Of a stretch of DNA of 64,000 bases, positions 17,299 through 26,058 are shown one piece after another. The translations under genes were made by a program, and so were the position numbers. Positions within the stretch are counted from its first letter, which is position 1. Each line of letters starts with the position of its first letter. Origin of the DNA: Qipengyuania huizhouensis. GTDB lineage: Bacteria; Pseudomonadota; Alphaproteobacteria; Sphingomonadales; Sphingomonadaceae. Under the pieces are notes generated by a model. It was not told the origin of the DNA and did no database searches. It saw nothing but the letters and a program-made list of their open reading frames with translations. The stretch spans positions 1-64,000 of the forward strand of contig NZ_JAIGNT010000011.1 in NCBI RefSeq assembly GCF_019711635.1. The letters are read 5' to 3'.

Positions 17299-18162
17299 TT
17301 AGGCGGGTGCGGCTCTGGCCTCAAGGCCGAAGGGCACGATCCTGTTCGCCGCGCTGTGGCCGATCATCGCCCGCCCCAGGTAGTCGATGCCATAGCGCGC
17401 GCACCAATACCGCACGATCTCTTCTGCATCGGCGCCGAATGGACGATCGTTTTCCGGAATTGCGGTGACTTCGCCGAGCCGGATGCCCGCGGCGCCCCGC
17501 AGGTTCTCGGCCAGATGAAACATCAGCCGGTCGATCGCATATTCATATTCGCCCACCTCTTCGATCAGGACGTCGTGACCCTTGAGGACCGGCATGAACT
17601 GCGTACCCACCAGCATGGACAAGGTGTACAGGTTGAAGGCGACTGCGGGCCTGCCTGTAAGCGATGGCTCGATTCCGCTGTCATCGCCCGACATCCAGCC
17701 CATTGCGCGGCGCACCGCATTGCTGCCGCCATCGCGTTTGATATCCACCGGCATTGGGGCGTGGACGGGATAGCCGATACCGGCACGATAGAGCGCGCCG
17801 AGCAAAGTCCCGCAGTCCGAATAGCCGAGGTACGCTTTCTCGTGCGCTGCGTCTTTGAGGTGGCTGATGAAGTCCGCTGCAATACGGTTCGAACCGTAGC
17901 CACCTTTCGCAAACCACACGGCATCGAACTGTGGATCGTTCGAACATTCGAGCAGTGCAGCCAGACGAACCTCGTCCCTTCCCGCGAAATGGCCTTCGCT
18001 TTCGAAGCACTGATCGTGGAAATGCAGGTCGATATCGGGAAATTCCTGCGCTGCGAGTGCTGTTACAGCCTCGGCATATCTGCGTCGCAGCGGAGTCGCG
18101 GGGGCGCATATGGCGACTTTTCTGATCGGTCGGTGCACGCCCGGACCATGCCCGCTTGTCAT
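17299..18162 (-). CDS. ldcA: LD-carboxypeptidase, peptidase family S66
   Basis: 287 aa. The nucleophile Ser lies in LGYSDCGTL, the Glu in IEEVGEYEY and the His in MIGHSAANR, all in S66 order. It should remove the terminal D-Ala from murein tetrapeptide in the cytoplasm. The ATG at 18162 was chosen because a longer frame would overlap the divergent ligase gene. The Shine-Dalgarno is weak. The neighbour on the opposite strand is a Mur ligase of the Mpl/MurC type, so the two form a recycling pair. Confidence 0.85.
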   Translation of the reverse strand: MTSGHGPGVHRPIRKVAICAPATPLRRRYAEAVTALAAQEFPDIDLHFHDQCFESEGHFAGRDEVRLAALLECSNDPQFDAVWFAKGGYGSNRIAADFISHLKDAAHEKAYLGYSDCGTLLGALYRAGIGYPVHAPMPVDIKRDGGSNAVRRAMGWMSGDDSGIEPSLTGRPAVAFNLYTLSMLVGTQFMPVLKGHDVLIEEVGEYEYAIDRLMFHLAENLRGAAGIRLGEVTAIPENDRPFGADAEEIVRYWCARYGIDYLGRAMIGHSAANRIVPFGLEARAAPA

Positions 18163-18191
18163 CGTGCTTACAACTGCATAGCGAGACTTGA

Positions 18192-19619
18192 ATGACGGAC
18201 TTCCCCAGCCCAGACGAGCTTTTCGCACGCCCCTTCTTTTTCGTCGGGATCGGAGGCTCGGGTATGCTTCCGCTTGCTCAGATCGTGAAGGGTCGCGGCG
18301 CAAAGGTCGCCGGTTCCGACCGCAGCTTCGATCAAGGCCGCACGCCGGACAAGTTCGCTGCGCTCGAAAAGCAGGGAATCGAATTGCATCCTCAGGACGG
18401 AAGCGGCATCGTTTCCGGCGATCAGGTTGTCGTCGCCTCCGCAGCTATTGAAGACACAGTGCCGGAAATCGGCAAGGCAAACGAGCTCGGATGCCTGCGC
18501 CTGACCCGTGCGGAACTCAATTCGATCCTTTTCAATACGAGCGGCGCCGGGCTCGCCGTTGCGGGAACCAGTGGCAAATCGACTGTCACCGGAATGCTCG
18601 GCTGGATCCTGCAGGCGACGGGCCGTGAACCGACGATCATGAATGGCGCGGTGATGAAGAATTTCGTCTCCCCCGAGCGCCCCTTCGCCAGCGCTGTTGT
18701 GGGGGGGCAAAGCCTGTATGTCAGCGAAGTGGACGAAAGCGATGGCTCGATCGCGCTTTATCGCCCCGCAGTCGGCGTACTGCTGAATGTCAGCCTTGAT
18801 CACAAGAGTATGGAAGAACTGCGCCAGCTCTTCGCGGATTACCTCTCGCGAAGCCGCATTGCAGTCATCAATGCAGATGACAAAGAAGCGCTGGCACTTC
18901 TGCCCCATGCCAGAGAAGTCATCACCTTCGGTATCGACCAGGAAAAGGCGCAGATCGGAGTAGCGCCGGGTAGTATTGCCGAAGGTCCGATTCGGCAGGC
19001 TGCGATGATCGTGGACCGGCACGACGGATCCGAGCATCCGCTCAGGTTGAACATGCCGGGAAGGCATAATCTATCCAATGCCCTTGCGGCTATCGCGGCA
19101 GCCGCAGCCGCTGGCGTCCCCGTCGCAGCTGCTGTCGAGGCGCTGGCGGGGTTCGATGGACTGGCCCGGAGGTTCGACATTATTGGGACAAACCACGCCG
19201 CGATCACAGTGATCGACGATTTCGGGCACAATCCGGAAAAATGCGCCGCCACCCTGAGGACCCTGCGCGCGCATCAGGGGCGCGTAATCGCATTCTTTCA
19301 GCCGCACGGCTATGGACCGTTACGGCAGATGGGCGACGAACTGGCTCAAACCTTCGCCAACGAACTGGAAAAAGATGACAGGGTGCTCTTTTCCGACCCT
19401 GTTTATTTCGGTGGGACAGTCGATCGGAGCGAGGGCAGTGCGCGCATCGTGCAATTGATCAACGAAGCAGGGGGCAATGCCTCGCATATCCCTTCGCGCA
19501 AGAATATCGAAGACCGCCTGGTGAATATGGCGCGCCCCGGCGACCGGATAGTGGTGATGGGCGCGCGCGACGATACGCTGAGCGAATTTGCACGGCGCGT
19601 GTTCGAACGCCTGTCCTGA
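18192..19619 (+). CDS. Mur ligase family protein, probably Mpl-type (UMP-tripeptide ligase)
   Basis: 475 aa. The N-terminal Rossmann segment reads VGIGGSGMLPLA, and the ATP-binding P-loop GTSGKSTVTGML lies near residue 125. SEVDESDGS and NVSLDHKS fit MurC/Mpl ligases, and DDFGHNPEK marks the C-terminal domain. Mpl joins recycled tripeptide to UDP-MurNAc, and the divergent ldcA 29 bases away makes that role more likely than MurC. MurC cannot be excluded from sequence alone. Its stop lies 3 bases from the convergent DUF808 gene stop. Confidence 0.8.
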   Translation: MTDFPSPDELFARPFFFVGIGGSGMLPLAQIVKGRGAKVAGSDRSFDQGRTPDKFAALEKQGIELHPQDGSGIVSGDQVVVASAAIEDTVPEIGKANELGCLRLTRAELNSILFNTSGAGLAVAGTSGKSTVTGMLGWILQATGREPTIMNGAVMKNFVSPERPFASAVVGGQSLYVSEVDESDGSIALYRPAVGVLLNVSLDHKSMEELRQLFADYLSRSRIAVINADDKEALALLPHAREVITFGIDQEKAQIGVAPGSIAEGPIRQAAMIVDRHDGSEHPLRLNMPGRHNLSNALAAIAAAAAAGVPVAAAVEALAGFDGLARRFDIIGTNHAAITVIDDFGHNPEKCAATLRTLRAHQGRVIAFFQPHGYGPLRQMGDELAQTFANELEKDDRVLFSDPVYFGGTVDRSEGSARIVQLINEAGGNASHIPSRKNIEDRLVNMARPGDRIVVMGARDDTLSEFARRVFERLS

Positions 19620-19622
19620 ACT

Positions 19623-20582
19623 CTAATGTGCAGCGCTGGCCGCATCATCATTACCGATTTTCAGCACATTGTGCAGAACGATCGCGATGATGAAGCCCAG
19701 TATCAACCCCGTCACGGCGGACAGACCTGCAAAGGTCATCCAGCCCAGTATTCCGCCGGCTTGTCCGGCTATTTCGGAAACGCCGTACTGGATTCCTTCC
19801 ACCCAGTGTTCGGGACCGGCAATACCGATTTCCGCCAGCCCATGCAGGATGATCCCGCCACCCACCCAGAGCATGGCAATCGTACCGATAAAGCTTAGCG
19901 CAGTGAGAAGCTTCGGCATGAATGCAACCATGCCGCGCCCCAGTTTCTGCGCGAAAGTGCTTTCCTTCTCGGCCAGGTGAAGTCCGACGTCGTCCATTTT
20001 CACAATCAGTCCGACCGTCCCATAGACAGCGATTGTGACTGCAATGCCGACCAGAGCCAGCACACCGGCGCGCGTCCAGAGATCTTCCGCCGCCACTTCG
20101 TTCAGCGTGATGGCCATTATTTCTGCAGAAAGGATCAGGTCGGTACGGATCGCGCCCGATATCCGCTTCTTTTCGAATGCGGCCGGGTCGTCGATTACAT
20201 CGTCGACCGTCTTGCCGTGCTTTGCCCCGCCCAGCTTTTCCATCACCTTTTCGGCACCTTCATAAGACAGGTACCCCCCACCCAGCATGAGGACGAAAAC
20301 GATGGCCTGGGGCAGGAATTCGCTGAGCAGCAAGGCGCCCGGAAGCAGTATCAGCAGCTTGTTCTTCAGACTGCCAAGGGTGATCTTCCAGATAATCGGC
20401 AGTTCGCGTGCCGGGGAAAGACCGGTCACATAGGACGGCGTTACCGCTGCATCGTCGATGACCACGCCGGCCGTCTTCGACCCGGCGCGCCCGGCGGCAG
20501 CGGCAATGTCATCCACGCTCGCAGCCGCGGTGCGGGCAATGATCGAAACGTCGTCGAGTAAGGCAACCAATCCACCTGGCAC
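19623..20582 (-). CDS. DUF808 family inner-membrane protein (YedI-like)
   Basis: 319 aa. It opens PGGLVALLDDVSIIAR, as DUF808 proteins do, and carries several hydrophobic segments, including residues 95-125, 190-215 and 250-310, so it is an integral membrane protein. Function is unknown. The GTG at 20582 has AGGGAGA 6-7 bases upstream; the much longer open frame reaching 21209 overlaps rpsF and rpsR and was rejected. It runs divergently from rpsF. Confidence 0.85.
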   Translation of the reverse strand: MPGGLVALLDDVSIIARTAAASVDDIAAAAGRAGSKTAGVVIDDAAVTPSYVTGLSPARELPIIWKITLGSLKNKLLILLPGALLLSEFLPQAIVFVLMLGGGYLSYEGAEKVMEKLGGAKHGKTVDDVIDDPAAFEKKRISGAIRTDLILSAEIMAITLNEVAAEDLWTRAGVLALVGIAVTIAVYGTVGLIVKMDDVGLHLAEKESTFAQKLGRGMVAFMPKLLTALSFIGTIAMLWVGGGIILHGLAEIGIAGPEHWVEGIQYGVSEIAGQAGGILGWMTFAGLSAVTGLILGFIIAIVLHNVLKIGNDDAASAAH

Positions 20583-20656
20583 GCAGAATCTCCCTGTTCG
20601 GCAAAGCCAACGACCCCCTGCCCATCCCGTTCCGCCTCGGCAAGGTTCAAGTTGGC

Positions 20657-20684
20657 TTGCATTCTCCGTCAATCCCGTTATGTG
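20657..20684 (+). promoter_or_regulatory. Candidate promoter of rpsF-rpsR-rplI
   Basis: TTGCAT (20657-20662) and TATGTG (20679-20684) are 16 bases apart. They would give a leader of roughly 95 bases before rpsF. Leader-based autoregulation by S6:S18 is known in other bacteria, but I did not establish that structure here. Confidence 0.35.
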
Positions 20685-20786
20685 CGCGCATCCCACGCTT
20701 TCGGGCGGGGAATTGAAGAAAGCCGGAGGGGCCCCGCAATCCCGCGGATCAGCCAGCGATCGGCCAGCAGTTGAAAGGACAAGAGC

Positions 20787-21152
20787 ATGGCTCTCTACGA
20801 GCATGTCTTCTTGGCGCGACAGGACTTGAGCCAGGCTCAGGTCGATCAGCTCGCCGCCACGGCGACCGAAATCGTCGAAAACAACGACGGCAAGGTCACC
20901 AAGACCGAGACCTGGGGTCTCAAGAACCTCGCCTACAAGATCGACCGTAACCGCAAGGCGCATTTCGTGATGCTCAACATCGAGGGCCCCGGCTCCGTTG
21001 TTGCCGAGCTCGAACGCCAGACGCGTATCAACGAAGACATCATTCGTTACATGACCATCAAGGTCGACGAGCACGAAGAAGGCCCTTCGGTGATGATGCG
21101 CAAGAACGAGCGCGATTCGAAGAAGCGCAAGGATCGCGAGGAGCGTAACTGA
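20787..21152 (+). CDS. rpsF: 30S ribosomal protein S6
   Basis: 121 aa. [14 protein letters not shown] is a typical S6 start, and [10 protein letters not shown] with YMTIKVDE confirm the fold. The preceding GAAAGGACAAG supplies the Shine-Dalgarno. The charged tail ends DREERN, so the C-terminal residue is Asn rather than Glu. This matters because RimK, encoded 2.5 kb downstream, adds glutamates to the S6 C-terminus in E. coli. The stop overlaps the rpsR start by one base. Confidence 0.97.
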   Translation: MALYEHVFLARQDLSQAQVDQLAATATEIVENNDGKVTKTETWGLKNLAYKIDRNRKAHFVMLNIEGPGSVVAELERQTRINEDIIRYMTIKVDEHEEGPSVMMRKNERDSKKRKDREERN

Positions 21153-21376
21153 TGGCCCGTCCGTTTTTCCGTCGCCGCAAGACCTGCCCGTTCTCCGCGA
21201 AGAACGCACCGCAGATCGATTACAAGGACGTTCGTCTGCTCCAGGGCTTCATGTCCGAGCGTGGCAAGATCGTCCCTTCCCGCATCACCGCCGTCAGCGC
21301 GAAGAAACAGCGTGAACTCGCCAAGGCGATCAAGCGTGCTCGCCACATCGGCCTGCTGCCGTACATCGTGAAGTAA
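21152..21376 (+). CDS. rpsR: 30S ribosomal protein S18
   Basis: 74 aa. It reads RRRKTCPFS near the N-terminus, then IDYKDVRLL and [14 protein letters not shown], all typical of S18. It binds S6 on the 30S platform. The start overlaps the rpsF stop (TGATG), so translation is coupled, and rplI follows after 12 bases. Confidence 0.97.
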   Translation: MARPFFRRRKTCPFSAKNAPQIDYKDVRLLQGFMSERGKIVPSRITAVSAKKQRELAKAIKRARHIGLLPYIVK

Positions 21377-21388
21377 GGAGAAGACCTC

Positions 21389-22027
21389 ATGGATATCATT
21401 CTCCTCCAGCGTATCGAAAAGCTCGGCTCGATCGGTGATGTCGTCACCGTGAAGGATGGCTACGCACGCAACTTCCTTCTTCCGCAGAAGAAGGCCCTGC
21501 GCGCCAACGAAGCCAACAAGAAGGTCTTCGAAGCCAATCGTGAGCGTCTCGAAAAAGAAAACGCTGAACGTCGTGCCGAAGCCGAAAAGAGCGGCGAAAA
21601 GGTCGATGGCGTCGAGATCGTGCTGATCCGCGCCGCCTCGAACACCGGCCAGCTCTATGGTTCGGTCAACGTCCGCGACATCGTCAACGGACTGGTCGAA
21701 AAGGGCCACGAGATCGACAAGAAGCAGGTCATCATGGGCAACCCGATCAAGACGATCGGGATGCATGACGTGCGCATCGATCTCCACCCCGAGGTTTCCG
21801 TCACCGTGAAGGCCAATGTTGCCCGCTCGGACGACGAAGCCGAACTGCAGACGCAGGGCGTCGATGTTCTGGCGCAAATGTTCGAAGACGAACAGCGCGA
21901 AATCGAAGAACAGGCCGAAGCAAACCGCACCGACCCGACCCTCGAACCGGGCGAGATCCCTGCGGACATGCTCGAAGAAGGCGTCGAAGCCGAAGCTTCC
22001 GACAGCGAAGAGAAAGCCGAAGGCTGA
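21389..22027 (+). CDS. rplI: 50S ribosomal protein L9 with acidic C-terminal extension
   Basis: 212 aa, about 60 longer than E. coli L9. The N-domain [17 protein letters not shown] and [12 protein letters not shown] is canonical, as is the central helix rich in Asn, Glu and Lys. The C-domain covers residues 75-150. An acidic tail, [14 protein letters not shown] onward, occupies residues 168-212 and lies outside the usual fold. It is preceded by AAGGAGAAG. It is the last gene of the operon, and a strong terminator follows. Confidence 0.95.
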   Translation: MDIILLQRIEKLGSIGDVVTVKDGYARNFLLPQKKALRANEANKKVFEANRERLEKENAERRAEAEKSGEKVDGVEIVLIRAASNTGQLYGSVNVRDIVNGLVEKGHEIDKKQVIMGNPIKTIGMHDVRIDLHPEVSVTVKANVARSDDEAELQTQGVDVLAQMFEDEQREIEEQAEANRTDPTLEPGEIPADMLEEGVEAEASDSEEKAEG

Positions 22028-22052
22028 ACTCTCGCAGTCGAGAAATCAATCA

Positions 22053-22085
22053 GGGCGCGGCGGCTTCGGTCACCGCGCCCTTTTT
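22053..22085 (+). terminator. Rho-independent terminator after rplI
   Basis: GGGCGCGG pairs with CCGCGCCC across a 12-base loop, followed by TTTTT. It lies 25 bases past the rplI stop. Confidence 0.9.
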
Positions 22086-22152
22086 GTAAGCGGCGCCGGT
22101 CTGTGGCAAGAGGCGTCACGAAAACGAAAAGAGCCAGGAGAAATAGGCCCGT

Positions 22153-23592
22153 ATGGATTCGATCGAACAGATCCTCGACAAACTTCAAAGCGTTTATGAC
22201 GCAGCCGTCGGACGTTTGCGCGACGATGTTATCGCTTTCGGGCGGGATCGCGAATTGCCGCCCGCCGAGCGACGCAAGGACGGGAGTTACGCCTACCCTG
22301 AGCTGCGCCTGCTGTTTCGCGGCAGCGTCTTGCCGGAAGGTGCGAGCCGGGCTTTCGGTCGCCTCAACACGCCCGGACTGTACGCCACCACAGTCACGAA
22401 ACCGAGCCTGTTCCGCGACTACCTCCGCGAGCAAATCGAACTTATCGAAAGCAATTACGAAGTCGAAATCGAAGTCGGTTCCTCGCGCCAGGAAATCCCC
22501 TTCCCTTACGTACTCGATGGTGAAGCTGGCGCGGAACTGGCCGGCATAGACCCCAACGAGATCGCACGTCACTTTCCATCGACCGATCTCGCCGACATCG
22601 GTGACGAATTGGCCGACGGTATCGAACTCGAACATCCCGACGATCCGATACCGCTATCGCTGTTCGATGGCCTGCGCACCGATTTCAGCCTTGCGCGTCT
22701 GGCACACTATACCGGCACCGATCCGAAGCACTTCCAGCGATTCATACTTTTTACGAACTATCACCGCTATGTCGATGAATTCGTTGACTGGGCAGGCGCC
22801 CAGCTGGGCAAAAACGGATATACCGCCCTGGCCGGTGCCGGAGGTATGCTGCTAACCGACAAAACCGAGAATGCGCGGGGCCAGTTGTCCGACACGGCAT
22901 GGCGGCGTCACCAAATGCCCGCCTACCATCTCGTCGGTGAAGGACGCGGTGGGATCACGCTGGTCAACATCGGTGTTGGCCCCTCCAACGCAAAGACGAT
23001 CTGCGATCATCTTGCCGTGCTCCGGCCCGAGGCATGGCTGATGATCGGACACTGCGGCGGTCTGCGCCCCAGCCAGAAGATCGGCGACTATGTTCTGGCC
23101 CACGCATATCTGCGGGACGATCATGTACTCGACCCGGTGCTCCCTCCCGAAATTCCCCTCCCCGCCATTGCAGAGGTCCAGCAGGCCCTCGCAGGCGCTG
23201 CGGAGACGGTGTCGGGCGAACACGGCAGCGACCTGAAAAAGCGCATGCGCACAGGCACGGTCGTCACGACCGACGATCGAAATTGGGAGCTGCGCTACAC
23301 CCAGTCATCCCGGCGTCTGTCGCTGAGCCGCGCGGTCGGTATCGACATGGAAAGCGCAACCATCGCCGCGCAAGGCTACCGCTTCCGCGTCCCTTACGGA
23401 ACGCTGTTATGTGTCTCGGACAAGCCTCTCCACGGCGAGATCAAGCTGCCCGGGCAGGCGAACAAGTTCTACGAGGAAGCCATCGCGGCGCATCTGCAGA
23501 TCGGCGTCACGGCATGCGATCTGTTGCGCGAGGAAGGACCCAAGCTGCACAGCCGCAAGCTGCGCGCATTCAATGAACCGCCGTTTAGGTGA
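22153..23592 (+). CDS. amn: AMP nucleosidase
   Basis: 479 aa, close to the E. coli enzyme (484 aa). It hydrolyses AMP to adenine and ribose 5-phosphate. The N-terminal half is the AMP-nucleosidase-specific domain. The C-terminal half is a purine-phosphorylase-like domain with MIGHCGGLRPSQKIGDY, VGIDMESATIAAQG and a SDKPLHGE-type segment. The ATG lies 8 bases after AGGAGAAA. It is a single-gene unit between the rplI terminator and the convergent rimK. Confidence 0.93.
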   Translation: MDSIEQILDKLQSVYDAAVGRLRDDVIAFGRDRELPPAERRKDGSYAYPELRLLFRGSVLPEGASRAFGRLNTPGLYATTVTKPSLFRDYLREQIELIESNYEVEIEVGSSRQEIPFPYVLDGEAGAELAGIDPNEIARHFPSTDLADIGDELADGIELEHPDDPIPLSLFDGLRTDFSLARLAHYTGTDPKHFQRFILFTNYHRYVDEFVDWAGAQLGKNGYTALAGAGGMLLTDKTENARGQLSDTAWRRHQMPAYHLVGEGRGGITLVNIGVGPSNAKTICDHLAVLRPEAWLMIGHCGGLRPSQKIGDYVLAHAYLRDDHVLDPVLPPEIPLPAIAEVQQALAGAAETVSGEHGSDLKKRMRTGTVVTTDDRNWELRYTQSSRRLSLSRAVGIDMESATIAAQGYRFRVPYGTLLCVSDKPLHGEIKLPGQANKFYEEAIAAHLQIGVTACDLLREEGPKLHSRKLRAFNEPPFR

Positions 23593-23610
23593 TAACCGAT
23601 ATAGGTGGAG

Positions 23611-23668
23611 AGCAGACCTAAGGCGTTGTGCCTAGATGAAAGTCCGTGTGCTGCAATGCTTGTCTGCT
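23611..23668. other. Structured inverted-repeat segment between amn and rimK
   Basis: AGCAGAC (23611-23617) pairs with GTCTGCT (23662-23668). Inside lies a second hairpin, CTA-A-GGC (23618-23624) with GCCTAG (23630-23635). No T-run follows on either strand, so it is a poor intrinsic terminator. GATGAAAGTCC in the interior resembles conserved bits of structured RNAs, but no known family could be assigned. Confidence 0.35.
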
Positions 23669-23687
23669 TTCGGGTGGGTAGCGAACG

Positions 23688-24593
23688 TCACCCCTTCCCC
23701 TTGGTCTTGGTCTTCCCGACCTTAGCATTGGCCGCCATGTAATCGATAATCATCCCGGCGATATCCTTGCCGGTGGCGTTCTCGATGCCTTCCAGTCCGG
23801 GGGAGGAGTTGACCTCCATGATCACCGGGCCGTGATTGCTGCGCAGCATATCCACGCCGCACACGTTCAGGCCCATACGCTTGGCAGCGCTGACGGCAGT
23901 CGAGCGTTCGGCCGGAGTTATCTTGATCAATTCCGCACTTCCCCCTCGGTGAAGGTTGCTACGAAAATCGTCAGCCGCGCCGGTACGTTTCATTGTGGCA
24001 ACGACCTTGCCGCCGACCACCAGCGCACGAATATCGGTGCCGCCTGCTTCCTTGATGAATTCCTGCACGAGAATGTTGACGTTCGCCCCGCGGAAGGCCT
24101 CGATGACCGACTTTGCGCTGCTCATCGTCTCAGCCAGCACCACGCCGATGCCCTGCGTTCCTTCGAGCAGTTTGATCACCACCGGCGGCCCCTTGACCGC
24201 CTTGATGATTTCCTCCGCCTGCTTGGGATCGTTGGCATAGGCGGTCAGCGGCAAGCCAAGGCCGTGCTTGGCCAGGATCTGCATCGACCGTAGCTTGTCG
24301 CGGCTCCGCCCGATGGCAACGCTTTCGTTGAGCGGCCAGCAACCGCGCATTTCGAATTGCCGCAGTATCGCCAGACCGTAATTCGTGATCGAGGCGCCGA
24401 TGCGCGGGATTACCGCGTCGTAACCGATGCAAGGTTCGCCGTTGTAATAGACCTCGGGCCGATGGCTTGCGATATGCACCGTGCAGCGCGTGGTGTTGAG
24501 AATATCGAACTCGTGGCCGCGCTCTTCCGCCGCGTCCTTCAACCGCTGGTGCGAATAGAGATTCGGATTGCGAGCAAGCATCGCAATTTTCAT
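23688..24593 (-). CDS. rimK: RimK-type ribosomal S6 glutamate ligase
   Basis: 301 aa. ATP-grasp features include [11 protein letters not shown] (near residue 145), [19 protein letters not shown] and the metal-binding [12 protein letters not shown]. In E. coli it adds Glu residues to the S6 C-terminus; in pseudomonads RimK with RimB tunes the ribosome. The S6 gene is only 2.5 kb away, on the opposite strand. The start overlaps the RimB stop by ATGA. The Lys/Gly-rich tail [11 protein letters not shown] is a short extension. Because this S6 ends in Asn, the acceptor may differ. Confidence 0.92.
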   Translation of the reverse strand: MKIAMLARNPNLYSHQRLKDAAEERGHEFDILNTTRCTVHIASHRPEVYYNGEPCIGYDAVIPRIGASITNYGLAILRQFEMRGCWPLNESVAIGRSRDKLRSMQILAKHGLGLPLTAYANDPKQAEEIIKAVKGPPVVIKLLEGTQGIGVVLAETMSSAKSVIEAFRGANVNILVQEFIKEAGGTDIRALVVGGKVVATMKRTGAADDFRSNLHRGGSAELIKITPAERSTAVSAAKRMGLNVCGVDMLRSNHGPVIMEVNSSPGLEGIENATGKDIAGMIIDYMAANAKVGKTKTKGKG

Positions 24594-25051
24594 GGCTTAT
24601 GGCCTTTCTGGACCGTCATCTCGGGCGTCTGCAACCAGGAATATCCCGAGTCCACTACAAATCGGCGGCGGAGCGACGAACGGCCGATCAACATCGGAAA
24701 TTTCATATCGCTACGATCGGCAAGGCTTACCTCGGCGCGGAATTCGACATCGCCAATCTTGAGCGGTGTCTTGATCACATAGCGATACTGGGTCTCGCCA
24801 TTCGAGCTGGTAATTCCCCTCACATCGACATGCACGGCCTCGCAAACCTGGCGAACGTGCTGTCGTTCATAGTCGACCGCGAACCGCACATATTTCTGGC
24901 CGTCGCGTTCGAACTCTTCGAGCACGGTCCCGTGCAGCGACGATGTGCGCGCACCGGTGTCGATCTTTGCGGATACGCCGTGAAGGCCGAGTTCGGGCAG
25001 ATGCACCAACTCGCGCCAGCCGACGACTGGAAGTACTTTCGGCGTTTTCAT
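24590..25051 (-). CDS. rimB: RimB-like retropepsin-type protease (RimK partner)
   Basis: 153 aa. The aspartic-protease-like motif [13 protein letters not shown] lies near residue 29, and [13 protein letters not shown] with VDSGYSW lies near the C-terminus. Databases often label this domain 'ATP-dependent zinc protease', but Pseudomonas RimB is described as a retropepsin-like partner of RimK. It overlaps rimK by ATGA downstream and the beta-propeller lipoprotein gene by ATGA upstream, so three genes form one coupled run. Confidence 0.8.
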   Translation of the reverse strand: MKTPKVLPVVGWRELVHLPELGLHGVSAKIDTGARTSSLHGTVLEEFERDGQKYVRFAVDYERQHVRQVCEAVHVDVRGITSSNGETQYRYVIKTPLKIGDVEFRAEVSLADRSDMKFPMLIGRSSLRRRFVVDSGYSWLQTPEMTVQKGHKP

Positions 25052-26058
25052 TCGATGATTGCGATCCCGTCGCCACCGCCGTCACCAGGCAAGCGGCGAA
25101 GCACTTCGCCCGTTCCGAAATCCACTTCGGCAATCGTATTTGCCATGGTTTCGGCGACATATATACGTTCGCCATCAGGCGAAAACAGAATGGTGACCTG
25201 AGCCTTTGCCTCGGCTTCATCCCGGCTGGATACGGTAATGGAGCGCACCTTTGCCCCCGTGGCCACATCGATGACGGAGAGACCCCCGTCGGCAAGATCG
25301 GACGTAACCGCATAATCGCCCTGCGGCCGCAGCTGGATGCGCAGTGGGAAATCTCCGACCGATATGTCCTTGATCTTCTTCATGCTCTGTGGATCCAGCG
25401 TATAGGCCATATCCGACCCACGGGCAGAGACCCACAGTGTTTCTCCATCGGGAGCAAGCGCGATGCCTTCCGGCTCGCCTCCAACCCGTACCGACAATGG
25501 CGCGCGGCGGGTTACCAGATCGACGCGTGTTACGGTCCCAGACCCTAGGTCAGTCGTCCATGCATGCATCGCGTCGGGAGCAACCGCGAGCATGTGGCTG
25601 CCTTCCTTGCCAGTCGCATATTCGAAGGTTTCTGTTTCGCCCAGAGGATTGCGGATCACGAAGACCGATTTTCGGCCTTCTGCGGTGGAGTAGAGGCTTC
25701 CGTTATCGTGCCAAACGATACCGTGGGGGCGCGCGTTCTCACCCAGTTCGATACTCTTGATTTTGGCCAGATCGCGCGTGCGGAATATATCCACGCTGGT
25801 CCCGCCATAGCAGGCCAGAGCGATATATTCGTCATCCGGCGAAGTCGCCAGTTCGTGAGGGTTTGCACAGCTTTCCACCCGGGCAGTTTCCTCGCCACTG
25901 CCCAGATCGACCTTGGCGAGTGTGTTCCCGAATTTGCCCGCTACGAAGAGCGCCCCGGAGACCTCCTGGCTTGACGACGCCCCTGCCCGCTGCCCGGAAA
26001 CAGGGGCGCAGGCTGCCGCTAGGAGCGCCGGAAATAAAGCGAGGCCGAGCCTTACCAC
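25048..26058 (-). CDS. Lipoprotein with YVTN/NHL-type beta-propeller repeats
   Basis: 336 aa. The signal sequence LALFPALLAAACAP contains a lipobox ending at Cys16. Repeats of about 45 residues with patterns such as VAPDAMHAWTTD, LAPDGETLWVS and FSPDGERIYVAE indicate a beta-propeller. The protein is probably anchored in the periplasm or outer membrane and may bind a ligand or partner. It starts at GTG, overlaps the upstream M2 peptidase stop, and overlaps rimB by ATGA. Its role beside rimB-rimK is unknown. Confidence 0.8.
   Translation of the reverse strand: MVRLGLALFPALLAAACAPVSGQRAGASSSQEVSGALFVAGKFGNTLAKVDLGSGEETARVESCANPHELATSPDDEYIALACYGGTSVDIFRTRDLAKIKSIELGENARPHGIVWHDNGSLYSTAEGRKSVFVIRNPLGETETFEYATGKEGSHMLAVAPDAMHAWTTDLGSGTVTRVDLVTRRAPLSVRVGGEPEGIALAPDGETLWVSARGSDMAYTLDPQSMKKIKDISVGDFPLRIQLRPQGDYAVTSDLADGGLSVIDVATGAKVRSITVSSRDEAEAKAQVTILFSPDGERIYVAETMANTIAEVDFGTGEVLRRLPGDGGGDGIAIIE

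Noticed and set aside
19623..21209. Single 528-codon minus-strand gene covering DUF808 and rpsF/rpsR
   Set aside because: Only the part up to 20582 matches DUF808, a good Shine-Dalgarno sits before that GTG, and the extension lies opposite two ribosomal protein genes.
23611..23690. Possible group II intron or RNase P-like fragment
   Set aside because: A few short words resemble conserved RNA motifs, but no domain V, no branch-point bulge and no RNase P core could be found.
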